From Tyzzerella sp. (lineage in GTDB: Bacteria; Bacillota; Clostridia; Lachnospirales; Lachnospiraceae), in contig JAFTWA010000005.1 of NCBI GenBank assembly GCA_017465565.1, forward strand, positions 32,253-96,252: a stretch of 64,000 nucleotides of DNA, in the 5' to 3' direction. Below the pieces are notes generated by a model. The model saw only the letters and a list, made by a program, of their open reading frames with translations. It ran no database searches and was not told the DNA's origin. Made by a program: the position numbers and the translations under genes. Below, piece after piece: positions 1-8,887 of this stretch; position 1 is the stretch's first letter, and each line of letters starts with the position of its first letter.

Positions 1-57
1 CAGTCCAAATGCCTCATCTATGGAACCGCCGCTAATAATCAATCCTCTTTTATTCAT
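1..57 (-). CDS. thiN: Thiamine diphosphokinase, N-terminal fragment cut by window edge
   Basis: The minus strand opens with ATG at 57 and reads MNKRGLIISGGSIDEAFGL up to the window edge. The early ISGG-x-ID motif and the position directly after rpe, overlapping its stop codon by a few bases, match thiamine diphosphokinase (thiamine to thiamine diphosphate), which commonly follows rsgA-rpe in Firmicutes. Only 19 codons are visible, so the call rests on that motif plus gene order. Confidence 0.6.
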   Translation of the reverse strand, partial: MNKRGLIISGGSIDEAFGL

Positions 58-709
58 ACTTTTTCAAAATCTCTAACATGTCCTTTGTATTTCGGGCAGC
101 ATCTCCCTTAAATACAGCGGAACCTGCTACGATGATATTTGCTCCTGCCTTTATAACCTCTTCTACGTTATGAGTATAGATTCCACCGTCTACCTGAATA
201 TCTACAGAAAGTCCCTTTTTGTCAATCATCGATTTCACTGCTGCAATTTTTTCCAGGGACTCCGGAATAAACTTCTGTCCGCCAAACCCTGGGTGAACCG
301 ACATGACTAATACCATATCTACTTTATCCAGCAAATCTTCCAAAACCGAAACCGGGGTTTCTGGGCAAATAGAAACACCCACTTTACAGCCACACGCTTT
401 TATCTTGTCAATAGTAGCATGAACATCTTCACAGGCTTCCACATGCACCGTAATCAAGTCAGCACCTGCCTGCGCATATACTTCCACATAACGAATCGGT
501 TCTGTAATCATCAAATGAGCGTCACAAAATAACTTTGTGGCCGGACGAATGGATTTTAATACTGGTTCACCAAACGAAATACTTGGCACAAAAACCCCGT
601 CCATAACATCAAAGTGCAAATACTCGGCTCCATTTTCTTCAATCGTCTGGATTGCCTTTCCTAATTCTTTAAAATCTGCTGCTAGTATAGATGGTGCTAA
701 AATCATCAT
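50..709 (-). CDS. rpe: Ribulose-phosphate 3-epimerase
   Basis: This enzyme interconverts ribulose 5-phosphate and xylulose 5-phosphate in the non-oxidative pentose phosphate pathway. The 219-residue TIM-barrel protein has the family's usual length. Visible signatures are LAPSILAADF at the start, HFDVMDGVFVP, HLMITEP, the MSVHPGFGGQKF phosphate-binding segment and VDGGI near the C-terminus, covering the metal ligands and catalytic aspartates. The start lies 2 bp after the rsgA stop, with GAGGAG upstream; either of two adjacent ATGs could be used. It is part of the housekeeping operon running from murE towards thiN. Confidence 0.96.
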   Translation of the reverse strand: MMILAPSILAADFKELGKAIQTIEENGAEYLHFDVMDGVFVPSISFGEPVLKSIRPATKLFCDAHLMITEPIRYVEVYAQAGADLITVHVEACEDVHATIDKIKACGCKVGVSICPETPVSVLEDLLDKVDMVLVMSVHPGFGGQKFIPESLEKIAAVKSMIDKKGLSVDIQVDGGIYTHNVEEVIKAGANIIVAGSAVFKGDAARNTKDMLEILKKYE

Positions 710-711
710 AG

Positions 712-1590
712 CTAGTATCTCCTCTTCTCTTTCAATTCCTTGTACATTTCCAAATAATTTTCATAGCGGACCGGATGAATTTTTCCTTCCTCTAAAGCTT
801 CTTTCACCGCACATCCAGGCTCGTGTACATGATCACAGCCCTGAAACCTGCATGTTCCTTCATACGGTTCAAACTCTGTAAAATAGTATTTCAGTTCTTC
901 TTTCTCAAACTCGTTTGTGTAAAGCGAACTAAATCCCGGCGTGTCCATAATATACGTATCCTCTTCAATCCAGATTAATTCTGAATGTCTCGTCGTATGC
1001 TTTCCACGCTCAATCTTCTCACTGATACTTCCCGTCTCCATCTGTGCATCTGGCTGGAAAATGTTAATGAGGGAAGATTTACCCACACCAGAAGGGCCCG
1101 CAATCGCTGTCGTTTTTCCCTCCAGCAACACTTTCAACACTTCTACATTCTCATGCCCGAGTGCACTCGTGAAAACGATTTTATAGCCACAACCTTCATA
1201 AATATCTTTCAACTCCTGTATTTCCGGCTCTGTCGCAATATCTTTCTTGTTAAAACAGAGAACAACTGGAATTCCTTTGCTCTCCATCATAATGAGGAAC
1301 CGGTCAAGCAGATTGAAATGCGGCTTTGGCTTTGTCACCGCAAATACCACAAGTGCCTGATCAATATTGGCTACCGCCGGACGGACAAGCTCATTCTTTC
1401 GCTCCAGTATTTCTATAATATTTCCTTTTTTTTCAGTTTCATCTAAGACATCAATCTCTACCATATCACCAACAAGTGGTTTAATCTTATCTTTTCGAAA
1501 AATGCCCTTAGCCTTACATTCATAAAGACCGGATCCTACTACGTGTACGTAGTAGAATCCGGCAATTCCTTTTATAATCTTTCCTTGCAT
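712..1590 (-). CDS. rsgA: Ribosome small-subunit-dependent GTPase A
   Basis: RsgA is a late 30S-subunit maturation GTPase that checks the decoding site. The 292-residue protein has an N-terminal OB-fold (about 1-65), a circularly permuted GTPase domain with NKKD (about 113) preceding the P-loop GPSGVGKSS (about 164) and DTPGF, and a C-terminal zinc knuckle with C-x4-C-x-H-x5-C spacing in CRFQGCDHVHEPGC (about 247-260). The G4-before-G1 order is diagnostic of this family. It lies between prkC (17 bp away) and rpe (2 bp), the usual Firmicutes order. Confidence 0.96.
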   Translation of the reverse strand: MQGKIIKGIAGFYYVHVVGSGLYECKAKGIFRKDKIKPLVGDMVEIDVLDETEKKGNIIEILERKNELVRPAVANIDQALVVFAVTKPKPHFNLLDRFLIMMESKGIPVVLCFNKKDIATEPEIQELKDIYEGCGYKIVFTSALGHENVEVLKVLLEGKTTAIAGPSGVGKSSLINIFQPDAQMETGSISEKIERGKHTTRHSELIWIEEDTYIMDTPGFSSLYTNEFEKEELKYYFTEFEPYEGTCRFQGCDHVHEPGCAVKEALEEGKIHPVRYENYLEMYKELKEKRRY

Positions 1591-1607
1591 AGATTAGTCC
1601 TTTAATA

Positions 1608-3644
1608 CTATTCCGTTTCTGTACCTGCTTCTGGCTCCTCTTCTGTTCCTGCTGGAGTCCAATCACTTACATATACTTTTATACTAGCACCCTTTTCGAC
1701 TTCTTTGCCTGCATTTTCAACCTCTGCAACAGTTCCCGACTCATAACCAGGGTATGTTGCAAATCGTACATCTGCTTTAAGACCCACTTTATCTAATTCT
1801 TTTTGAACCTCACTTATTTTCTTGCCAATAAGCTTATCAGCAGATGGAACTTTAACCATTTCCTTTGGTTCTTCCCCTTTACTTACTACATATTCAACAG
1901 TAGAACCTGCCTCCACTTCATCTCCAGCATCTGTCTTCTGGCTGATAACCTTTCCAGCTTCTACAGTCGCATCATATTCCTCAGTAGCACTTCCAACTAA
2001 ACCAGCATCTGTCAATGCTTTTTCTGCTTCGTCTTTTGTCTTGCCAGCAAGATTTGGCACCTCAACCATCTCAATACCTGTACTTACATAGACTGTAACT
2101 ACCGTACTTTTCGTCTTCCATTCTCCTGCTGCCGGCTCTGTTCTAATTACTTTGTCTTCTTCAATATCCTTATGTGGTTCTTCCACCATTTTGATATTAT
2201 CCTTATCAAATCCAAGTTCAATCAAAATATCTCTTGCATCGATATAATTCTTTTTACCAAGCTCTGGAATCTCAAGCAATTTTCCAGTACTTACTACAAC
2301 CTGCACGATTGCACCCTCTGGCATTTCTGTACCAGCCTGTGTCTTCTGGCTGTCAATCAAGCCCTCTTCATGCTTTTTCGACTCTTTACGAGATACGACT
2401 TTCATCTGTAAGCCCGCTTTTTCACACGCCTCTTGTGCCTCTTCTTCTGTCTTTCCTTCCAATTCTGGCACTTTAATCTTATCCTCTTCTGAACCTTCTG
2501 TAATGTCAGGCCCGAATTTGATTAATCCAGTCGCACTGCTGATTGCAAAAATCAGAATAAAGACAAAAATTACCGCTACGACAATCGTCATAATCTTCAT
2601 AATCTTCGCCATCTTAGGGTCAATTTCTGATTTTTTAGATGAACTGCTGCGTTTTCTTGGACGACGCTCTTCGTCATATTCATCATCATAATTGTCATCG
2701 TAATTATCATCATCATAATCCACGTTGTAATTTGATTTTCCCTGAATTACCTGCAATTCTTCCGGTGTAATCATCACAGTGTCTGCTGCACTTACAAATG
2801 GTGCAATTTTTACAAAATCACCATCTGGTTCTGCAAGAGAACGTTTCAAATCACGAATCAATGGTCCAACTTCTGCATAACGTCTGTCCGGACTCTTTTG
2901 TGTACATTTTAAAATAATGTTTTCTAAGCTGTATGGAATATCTGGTACGTATTCAGATGGAAGTACCATATCTTCCTGCAAATGCTTCAGCGCAATTGCA
3001 ACTGTTGAGTCTCCATCAAATGGAAGACGTCCTGTAATCATTTCATACATTGTGATACCAAGTGAGTAAATATCACTCTTTGCATCACTAAATCCACCTC
3101 TCGCCTGTTCTGGAGATGTATAGTGTACAGAACCCATAGCATTTGTACTGATTGTATTAGAAGAGGTTGCCTTTGCAATACCAAAATCAGTTACTTTCAC
3201 TTTGCCTTCTTTTGAGATAATAATATTCTGTGGTTTGATATCACGATGAACAATGTTATGGCTGTGTGCCATATCGATTGCAGAACATACCTGTACTGTA
3301 ATTCCAACAACCTCTTTTGGAGAAAGCTGACCTTTCTTCTGAATATAGTCTTTCAGTGTAATTCCTTCTACCAATTCCATAACTATGTAGTAAAGCCCAC
3401 GGTCTTCAGCTACATCGTATACGTTAACAATATTTGGATGTAAGAGTCCTGCCGCAGCCTGTGCTTCAGAGCGGAACTTCTTCACAAAGTTCTCGTCTTC
3501 ACGAAATTCTCTTTTTAATACTTTGACAGCAACATAGCGGTTCAATACCGTATCAACTGCTTTATAAACATCAGCCATTCCGCCCATGCCTATTCTGCCC
3601 ATGATCTCATATCTTCCGCCAATCATAACGCCTTCTTTTATCAT
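1608..3644 (-). CDS. prkC: PASTA-domain Ser/Thr protein kinase (PrkC/PknB/Stk type)
   Basis: This is a membrane kinase that senses muropeptides or lipid II and controls growth and cell-wall metabolism. The kinase domain (about 12-270) has glycine-rich GRIGMGGMADVY, the AVKV lysine, HRDIKPQN and DFGIA. A juxtamembrane segment rich in Asp/Tyr then Arg/Ser (about 305-345) precedes one transmembrane helix (about 350-372). Four extracellular PASTA repeats follow (about 390-660), each with a V-P-x-L or similar start, and a short acidic tail. Its ATG overlaps the stp stop by 4 bp, so kinase and phosphatase are translationally coupled. The 678-residue length is normal. Confidence 0.96.
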   Translation of the reverse strand: MIKEGVMIGGRYEIMGRIGMGGMADVYKAVDTVLNRYVAVKVLKREFREDENFVKKFRSEAQAAAGLLHPNIVNVYDVAEDRGLYYIVMELVEGITLKDYIQKKGQLSPKEVVGITVQVCSAIDMAHSHNIVHRDIKPQNIIISKEGKVKVTDFGIAKATSSNTISTNAMGSVHYTSPEQARGGFSDAKSDIYSLGITMYEMITGRLPFDGDSTVAIALKHLQEDMVLPSEYVPDIPYSLENIILKCTQKSPDRRYAEVGPLIRDLKRSLAEPDGDFVKIAPFVSAADTVMITPEELQVIQGKSNYNVDYDDDNYDDNYDDEYDEERRPRKRSSSSKKSEIDPKMAKIMKIMTIVVAVIFVFILIFAISSATGLIKFGPDITEGSEEDKIKVPELEGKTEEEAQEACEKAGLQMKVVSRKESKKHEEGLIDSQKTQAGTEMPEGAIVQVVVSTGKLLEIPELGKKNYIDARDILIELGFDKDNIKMVEEPHKDIEEDKVIRTEPAAGEWKTKSTVVTVYVSTGIEMVEVPNLAGKTKDEAEKALTDAGLVGSATEEYDATVEAGKVISQKTDAGDEVEAGSTVEYVVSKGEEPKEMVKVPSADKLIGKKISEVQKELDKVGLKADVRFATYPGYESGTVAEVENAGKEVEKGASIKVYVSDWTPAGTEEEPEAGTETE

Positions 3645-4381
3645 AAATTCACCTCATCTGCGAACGGTTTTGCAACAACAACTCCAATGTTATCACGTCC
3701 ACCATTATAATTCGCTCTTTCAATTAATTGTTCTACTGCTTCTACAACATCTCTGGAACTCTTTACGATACGAAGTATCTCATCATCCTCAACCATGTTG
3801 CTAAGTCCGTCTGTACACATCAAAATTATGTCACCCTTTTTCAGGCGATACTCGAAAAAGTCTATTTCTATCTTTTCTTTGGCACCAACTGCCCGTGTAA
3901 TGATATTCTTGTCTGGATGATATTTCGCTTCTTCTGCTTTTATTCCTCCAAGACGCACCATTTCCTGTACAAACGAATGATCCTTTGATAATTGCTTGAT
4001 TTCATCATTCAAGAGATACAGCCGACTATCACCAATATTGGCAAAATAGAGAGTATTCTCTATGACAGTTGCTGCCACTAAGGTAGTTCCAGTACCCTGA
4101 AGCCGTATATCCTGTCTGGCTCTCTCAATCAATTTTCGATTTGCAGCTACAATTGCTGTTCTAATCATTGCTTCTGGTCCGTCTTCTGTACTTTGAAGCA
4201 GTTCCTCTTTCAAGGTCTCTACTACAAACTTCGAAGCGAAATCGCCGGCCTTATGACCGCCCATGCCGTCTGCAACGACCAATAGATTCGGAATATTGCC
4301 AACTGGCTGCTCAGACGTGAACACATAATCCTGATTCACCTCACGCACTACTCCGACATCTGTCTTTGAAAACGTCTTCAT
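3641..4381 (-). CDS. stp: PP2C-family Ser/Thr phosphatase, partner of PrkC
   Basis: This PPM/PP2C metal-dependent phosphatase removes phosphates placed by the adjacent PASTA kinase. The 246-residue protein carries the canonical metal-binding motifs: VADGMGGH with GDFAS, NIGDSRLYLL, the CTDGLSN aspartate motif and GGRDNIGVV near the C-terminus. It has no membrane segment, so it is cytosolic. It starts 12 bp after rlmN and overlaps prkC by 4 bp. Names in use for this family include Stp, PrpC and PhpP. Confidence 0.95.
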   Translation of the reverse strand: MKTFSKTDVGVVREVNQDYVFTSEQPVGNIPNLLVVADGMGGHKAGDFASKFVVETLKEELLQSTEDGPEAMIRTAIVAANRKLIERARQDIRLQGTGTTLVAATVIENTLYFANIGDSRLYLLNDEIKQLSKDHSFVQEMVRLGGIKAEEAKYHPDKNIITRAVGAKEKIEIDFFEYRLKKGDIILMCTDGLSNMVEDDEILRIVKSSRDVVEAVEQLIERANYNGGRDNIGVVVAKPFADEVNL

Positions 4382-4393
4382 ATAGTTCTCCTT

Positions 4394-5431
4394 TTATTTA
4401 GTTTCTACATAACGTCGCCTTAGTTGCCCACAGGCTCCGTCAATATCAGAGCCCATTTCTCTTCTAATAGTAACATTTATTCCGCTTTTTTCAAGTTTAT
4501 TTTTGAAATTCTCAGCACTTTTACGGCTTGGCTTCTCAAAATTACGCTCTTTAATCGGATTTACCGGGATTAAATTCAAATGACAGTTCCGTGGTTTCAG
4601 TATCCCAATCAATTCATTTGCATCTTCATCCCTGTCATTTACCCCATGTACGAGGCTGTATTCGAACGTGATTCTTCTTCCGGTTTTTTCAAAATAATAG
4701 TCGCAGGCTTCCAGAACTTCCGAAAGCTCATATTTATTCGCAACTGGCATCAGCGTCTTTCGCTTTTCCTGTGTGGAGCCATGTAGCGACAGTGCAAGTG
4801 TAATCTGAAGTTTTTCCTCCGCAAGCCTTTTCATATTTGGCACAATACCGCAGGTAGAAACCGTTACATTCCGCTGACTTATATTCAATCCGTTTTCATC
4901 TGTCAAAAGACGAATAAACCGAACAAAATTATCGTAGTTGTCCAATGGTTCACCTGTTCCCATAATGACGATATTTGAAACACGTTCCCCCGATATTTTC
5001 TGAATCTGATAGATTTCTCCAAGCATCTCCGATGGAAGCAGATTTCTCTCCAAACCACCAATTGTAGATGCACAGAACTTGCATCCCATACGGCAGCCAA
5101 CCTGGGAGGAAATACAAACAGAATTCCCATGTTTGTATCGCATCAGCACACTTTCCACCACATGTCCATCTTCTAATTGGAACAGGAACTTGTTTGTTCC
5201 ATCTATTTTTGAAATCTGTCGTTCCAGCATACTTACACTTGGAATGCGGTATACAGCCTCCATTCTTTCTCGTAACCCTTTGGAGAGATTCGTCATTTCC
5301 TCAAAGGAATCCACAAGTTTCACATGAAGCCACTCATAAATCTGTTTTGCCCGAAAGGACTTCTCACCAATGCCTTCCATCTCTATTTTCAATTCATCAA
5401 ACGTAAAAGATTTGATATCTTTTTTATTCAT
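4394..5431 (-). CDS. rlmN: Dual-specificity 23S rRNA/tRNA adenine C2-methyltransferase
   Basis: RlmN is a radical-SAM enzyme that methylates C2 of A2503 in 23S rRNA and A37 in some tRNAs. The 345-residue protein has the CxxxCxxC iron-sulfur motif in GCRMGCKFCAS (about 107-117), the MGTGEPLDN SAM-binding segment, and the conserved C-terminal cysteine in DIDGACGQL (about 335) that forms the methyl-transfer adduct. Arg/Tyr-rich C-terminal residues are usual. Its ATG overlaps the 3' end of rsmB by 8 bp and uses an AAGAAGG ribosome site inside rsmB. Confidence 0.96.
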   Translation of the reverse strand: MNKKDIKSFTFDELKIEMEGIGEKSFRAKQIYEWLHVKLVDSFEEMTNLSKGLRERMEAVYRIPSVSMLERQISKIDGTNKFLFQLEDGHVVESVLMRYKHGNSVCISSQVGCRMGCKFCASTIGGLERNLLPSEMLGEIYQIQKISGERVSNIVIMGTGEPLDNYDNFVRFIRLLTDENGLNISQRNVTVSTCGIVPNMKRLAEEKLQITLALSLHGSTQEKRKTLMPVANKYELSEVLEACDYYFEKTGRRITFEYSLVHGVNDRDEDANELIGILKPRNCHLNLIPVNPIKERNFEKPSRKSAENFKNKLEKSGINVTIRREMGSDIDGACGQLRRRYVETK

Positions 5432-6719
5432 GATTCACCTTCTTAAATTTTGCAATGAAAAACCCGTCACTTTCGTGAACGCCTGGTAGGAGTTGCTGGC
5501 TGAAAACCAGTTCAAACTCTACATTTTCTGCGAGGAACCATTTTACATTTCCCATATTCTCTGCTTCGTTAATGGTACAGGTACTATAGATAAGTGTACC
5601 GCCCGGTTTTACATAGGCTTTCACTATGGACAAAATGTCTCGCTGCAGTTTTACAAGTTCTCCTTGCGTCTTTTCTGTCATTTTGTACTTCAGGTCCGTC
5701 TTCTTTCCAAGAACCCCGAGCCCAGAGCACGGTAAATCTGCCACAACAATGTCTGCTGTCTCTATCGATGCTTCATCTAAAATCGTTGCATCTTTTCTCA
5801 CTGCCTCAATATTTTTCATACCAGAGCGCATAATATTGTCCCAAATCAGATTCACCTTATAATCGGTCAAATCCCTTGCTTCCACATGGCCTGTTCCGTG
5901 AAGCATTTCCGCCATGTGAAGAGATTTTCCTCCTGGTGCTGCGCACACATCAATCACCCTATCGCCCTCTTTCGGCTGTGCAATCTGTGACACCAGCATA
6001 GAACTGATATCCTGTACATGGAAATCTCCGTTTTGGAAGGTCTCCAAATCGCCCAGGTAATTGTAGGAAGATATCCACAATGCATATGGCAGATACGGAT
6101 GTTTTTCCACATGCACTCCCTCTTTTTCCAGCTTTTCCACAAGTTCGTCCACCGCCACCTGATTTAGATTACAACGAATGGTGGTCGGTTTTTCCTTTAG
6201 AAAATCCTGCAGCATTATTTCTACGGTTTCGCGGCTGTACACTTCCATCCACTGCTTCAAAATCCACGCTGGCATCGAGTATTTTACAGATAGATAAGTC
6301 ACCAAATCCGACTCATCTGGATATGTAATGGCGTCCAGATTCCGCTCAATATTGCGGAGCACACCATTTACAAAACCTTTCAAATTCGCAAACCCTTTCT
6401 TTGTTGCCAGCTTGACAGCCTCATTGCAGACTGCCGAATTGGGAATGCTGTCCATATATTTCAGCTGATAGACAGCACTTCTAAGGATGTTTCGAATCAC
6501 TGGTTTCATTTTATTTACTTTTACTTTTGAAAATTGATTAATAATATAATCAATCTCAATCATACGCTCTAAAGTACCTTCGGTTACTCTGGTAATAAAA
6601 GCGCGTTCTTTTTTATCTAAATATTGATATTTGCTTAACACGTTGCGAAGTGCGATGTGGCTGTACTCCCCATCTCGTGTCACTTCTAATAAAATACCAA
6701 GTACCAGTTCTCTAGTCAT
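5424..6719 (-). CDS. rsmB: 16S rRNA (cytosine-967-C5)-methyltransferase
   Basis: RsmB methylates C967 of 16S rRNA. The 431-residue protein has an N-terminal NusB-like RNA-binding domain (about 1-140, with NSAVCNEAVKLA) and a C-terminal SAM-dependent methyltransferase domain with VCAAPGGKSLHMAE, catalytic DLPCSGLGV and the second cysteine motif STCTINEAEN. It overlaps both neighbours by 8 bp (rlmN downstream, the zinc peptidase upstream), supporting a single transcript. Confidence 0.95.
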   Translation of the reverse strand: MTRELVLGILLEVTRDGEYSHIALRNVLSKYQYLDKKERAFITRVTEGTLERMIEIDYIINQFSKVKVNKMKPVIRNILRSAVYQLKYMDSIPNSAVCNEAVKLATKKGFANLKGFVNGVLRNIERNLDAITYPDESDLVTYLSVKYSMPAWILKQWMEVYSRETVEIMLQDFLKEKPTTIRCNLNQVAVDELVEKLEKEGVHVEKHPYLPYALWISSYNYLGDLETFQNGDFHVQDISSMLVSQIAQPKEGDRVIDVCAAPGGKSLHMAEMLHGTGHVEARDLTDYKVNLIWDNIMRSGMKNIEAVRKDATILDEASIETADIVVADLPCSGLGVLGKKTDLKYKMTEKTQGELVKLQRDILSIVKAYVKPGGTLIYSTCTINEAENMGNVKWFLAENVEFELVFSQQLLPGVHESDGFFIAKFKKVNHE

Positions 6720-7419
6720 TCCGTCTTCTTCCTCCTGTTAAGAGAATGATTCGAAGGAGCTGCAGCACTGCTGTTGCCGCACCTGCTACATAGGTAAGTG
6801 CAGCCGCACTTAATACCTTTTTCGCTTCTCTGATTTCTTCTCCCTGCATAAGACCAGTTTCTGCAATCATGCGGATGGCACGGTTTGATGCATTGTACTC
6901 TACCGGCAATGTTACAACCTGGAAGAGCACTGCAAATAAAAATGCGATAATTCCAAGATTGATTAATAGAGAAGAGGTCTCACTTGTGAAGAAAAGACCG
7001 AAGATTATAAGTGGCCATGCAATTTTCGCCCCAAAATTTGCTACAGGTACGATAGCACTTCTGATTTTAAGCGGTGCATATCCCTTCGCATGCTGAATGG
7101 CGTGTCCACATTCATGAGCCGCAACGCCTACTGCTGCCACAGAGTTTTGCCCATAGACAGAATCAGACAAACGTAATACCTTGCTTCTTGGGTCATAGTG
7201 GTCAGTCAGGTTTCCTGATACATGCTCGATGCGTACGTCATAGATTCCGGCACCATGCAAAATGCGCTCTGCGGTCTCTGCTCCCGTGATTCCTCTTGCA
7301 TTTCTTCTCTGCGAATACCTTGCGAAGGTGCTCTTTACTTTTCCCTGCGCAAGCATGCTTAAAACCACTCCAATTAATACTAAAAAATAAGTTGGGTCAT
7401 AAAACATTGGAAAAAACAT
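6712..7419 (-). CDS. Membrane zinc metallopeptidase, YugP family
   Basis: The 235-residue protein begins with a transmembrane segment and carries the zinc-protease motif HECGHAIQHAKGY (HExxH, about 106-118), followed by three or so hydrophobic helices and a basic C-terminal tail. This matches the YugP-type family of Firmicutes membrane peptidases, commonly found between fmt and rsmB. The physiological substrate is not established. It overlaps rsmB by 8 bp and sits 17 bp after fmt. Confidence 0.9.
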   Translation of the reverse strand: MFFPMFYDPTYFLVLIGVVLSMLAQGKVKSTFARYSQRRNARGITGAETAERILHGAGIYDVRIEHVSGNLTDHYDPRSKVLRLSDSVYGQNSVAAVGVAAHECGHAIQHAKGYAPLKIRSAIVPVANFGAKIAWPLIIFGLFFTSETSSLLINLGIIAFLFAVLFQVVTLPVEYNASNRAIRMIAETGLMQGEEIREAKKVLSAAALTYVAGAATAVLQLLRIILLTGGRRRND

Positions 7420-7436
7420 CCAACTTCCTCCTTATA

Positions 7437-8372
7437 CTAAATTCTTTCTAATACTTCCCCTGCTTTCACCTGATAGCCACGAAGAAATGCTCCTGCATCC
7501 ATTCGTTTCTTTCCTGGAATCTGAAGCTCACACACCTTTAAAAGACCTTCTCCGGTCTGCACATAAAATGCATCCTTTTCCACTTTCACAATGGTTCCAG
7601 GTTCTTTGTCTCCCGGGCCATCTACTGCTTCTGCATCCCAGATTTTCATAATCTTCCCATTCCATCCGGTGTATGCACTTGGCCAAGGAGCGAGTCCCCG
7701 AATTAATCTTTCGATTGCGATACCACTCTGATTCCAATCAATATTTCCAAGCTGTTTGTCTAACATTTTCGCATAGGCAGTTGTTGTCTCGCCCTGCGGA
7801 ACTGGTGTGATTGATTTTTCTTCCAATCCCTTTAACGTTTCCACACAGAGCTTCGCCCCTGCTTCTGCCAGCTTATCATGAAGGCTTCCGCCTGTCTCTT
7901 TTGCGTCCATTGGAATTACGGTCTTGAGAAGCATATCGCCTGTATCAAGGCCCTCGTCCATCTGCATGGTTGTAACACCGGTCACCTCTTCGCCATCAAT
8001 AATAGACCATTGAATTGGCGCTGCACCCCGGTATTTTGGAAGTAAAGAAGCATGCACATTTACACACCCATAAGGAGTCATTTCCAAAATTTCTTTTGGA
8101 AGAAGCTGTCCAAATGCAACGACTACCATGATGTCTGCTTCATACTTGCGAAGCTCTGCGATGCATTCTGGTTCGCGGACTCTCTTTGGCTGATAAACTG
8201 GAATGTTGTATTTCACGGCACACTCTTTTACTGGTGTGAACTGCATTTCCTTTCCTCTTCCCTTTGGCTTATCCGGCTGCGTCACAGCAAGAACCACTTC
8301 GTGCCCCGCTTCCACAAGTGCTTCCAAGGTTCCCACCGAGAAATCAGGAGTTCCCATAAAAATTACTTTCAT
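7437..8372 (-). CDS. fmt: Methionyl-tRNA formyltransferase
   Basis: Fmt formylates initiator Met-tRNA with 10-formyl-tetrahydrofolate. The 311-residue protein has FMGTPDFSV at the start, the catalytic segment HASLLPKYRGAAPIQW (about 109-124, with the conserved histidine), GVTTMQMDEGLDTGDML, and a C-terminal tRNA-binding OB-fold from about 205. The start is preceded by GGAGGAG. It lies 12 bp after def, the classic def-fmt pair. Confidence 0.97.
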   Translation of the reverse strand: MKVIFMGTPDFSVGTLEALVEAGHEVVLAVTQPDKPKGRGKEMQFTPVKECAVKYNIPVYQPKRVREPECIAELRKYEADIMVVVAFGQLLPKEILEMTPYGCVNVHASLLPKYRGAAPIQWSIIDGEEVTGVTTMQMDEGLDTGDMLLKTVIPMDAKETGGSLHDKLAEAGAKLCVETLKGLEEKSITPVPQGETTTAYAKMLDKQLGNIDWNQSGIAIERLIRGLAPWPSAYTGWNGKIMKIWDAEAVDGPGDKEPGTIVKVEKDAFYVQTGEGLLKVCELQIPGKKRMDAGAFLRGYQVKAGEVLERI

Positions 8373-8384
8373 TTTCTCTCCTCC

Positions 8385-8870
8385 TTATTCTTCCTCAAAT
8401 TCTTCTTCCTCATACGCCACATCGTGAAGTTCGCCTTCCACTTTTTCTACATATAAATGTCCGTCCAAATGGTCGATTTCATGGCAGAATGCCCTTGCAA
8501 GAAGACCTTCGCCTTCGTAAATCACTTCTTCCATATTTTCATCCAAAGCTTTTACTTTCACATAATTTGGGCGTGTTACCTGACCAGCTTTTCCTGGAAC
8601 ACTAAGACAGCCTTCATCTCCTACCTGCTCACCAGAAGTTTCCAAAATCACTGGGTTGATTAACACGATTGGACCTTCTCCAATATCGATTACCACAAGA
8701 CGTTTTAAGATACCTACCTGTGGTGCTGCAAGTCCAACGCCATTTGCTTCATACATGGTTTCAATCATATCTTCGATTAAAATCGCTGTACGTGGTGTCA
8801 TTGCCTTTACTTCTTTACATTTTTTTGCGAGCACTTCGTCTCCTTGCACTCTAATCTCTCTAACTGCCAT
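8385..8870 (-). CDS. def: Peptide deformylase
   Basis: Def removes the N-formyl group from nascent proteins using a catalytic metal. All three family motifs are present: GVGLAAPQVG (about 44-53), EGCLSVPG (about 87-94) and HEIDHLDG (about 130-137) with the HExxH metal ligands. The 161-residue length is standard, with an acidic C-terminal tail. It lies between priA (17 bp) and fmt (12 bp). Confidence 0.97.
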   Translation of the reverse strand: MAVREIRVQGDEVLAKKCKEVKAMTPRTAILIEDMIETMYEANGVGLAAPQVGILKRLVVIDIGEGPIVLINPVILETSGEQVGDEGCLSVPGKAGQVTRPNYVKVKALDENMEEVIYEGEGLLARAFCHEIDHLDGHLYVEKVEGELHDVAYEEEEFEEE

Positions 8871-8887
8871 TTTTCTTATCTCCTTAT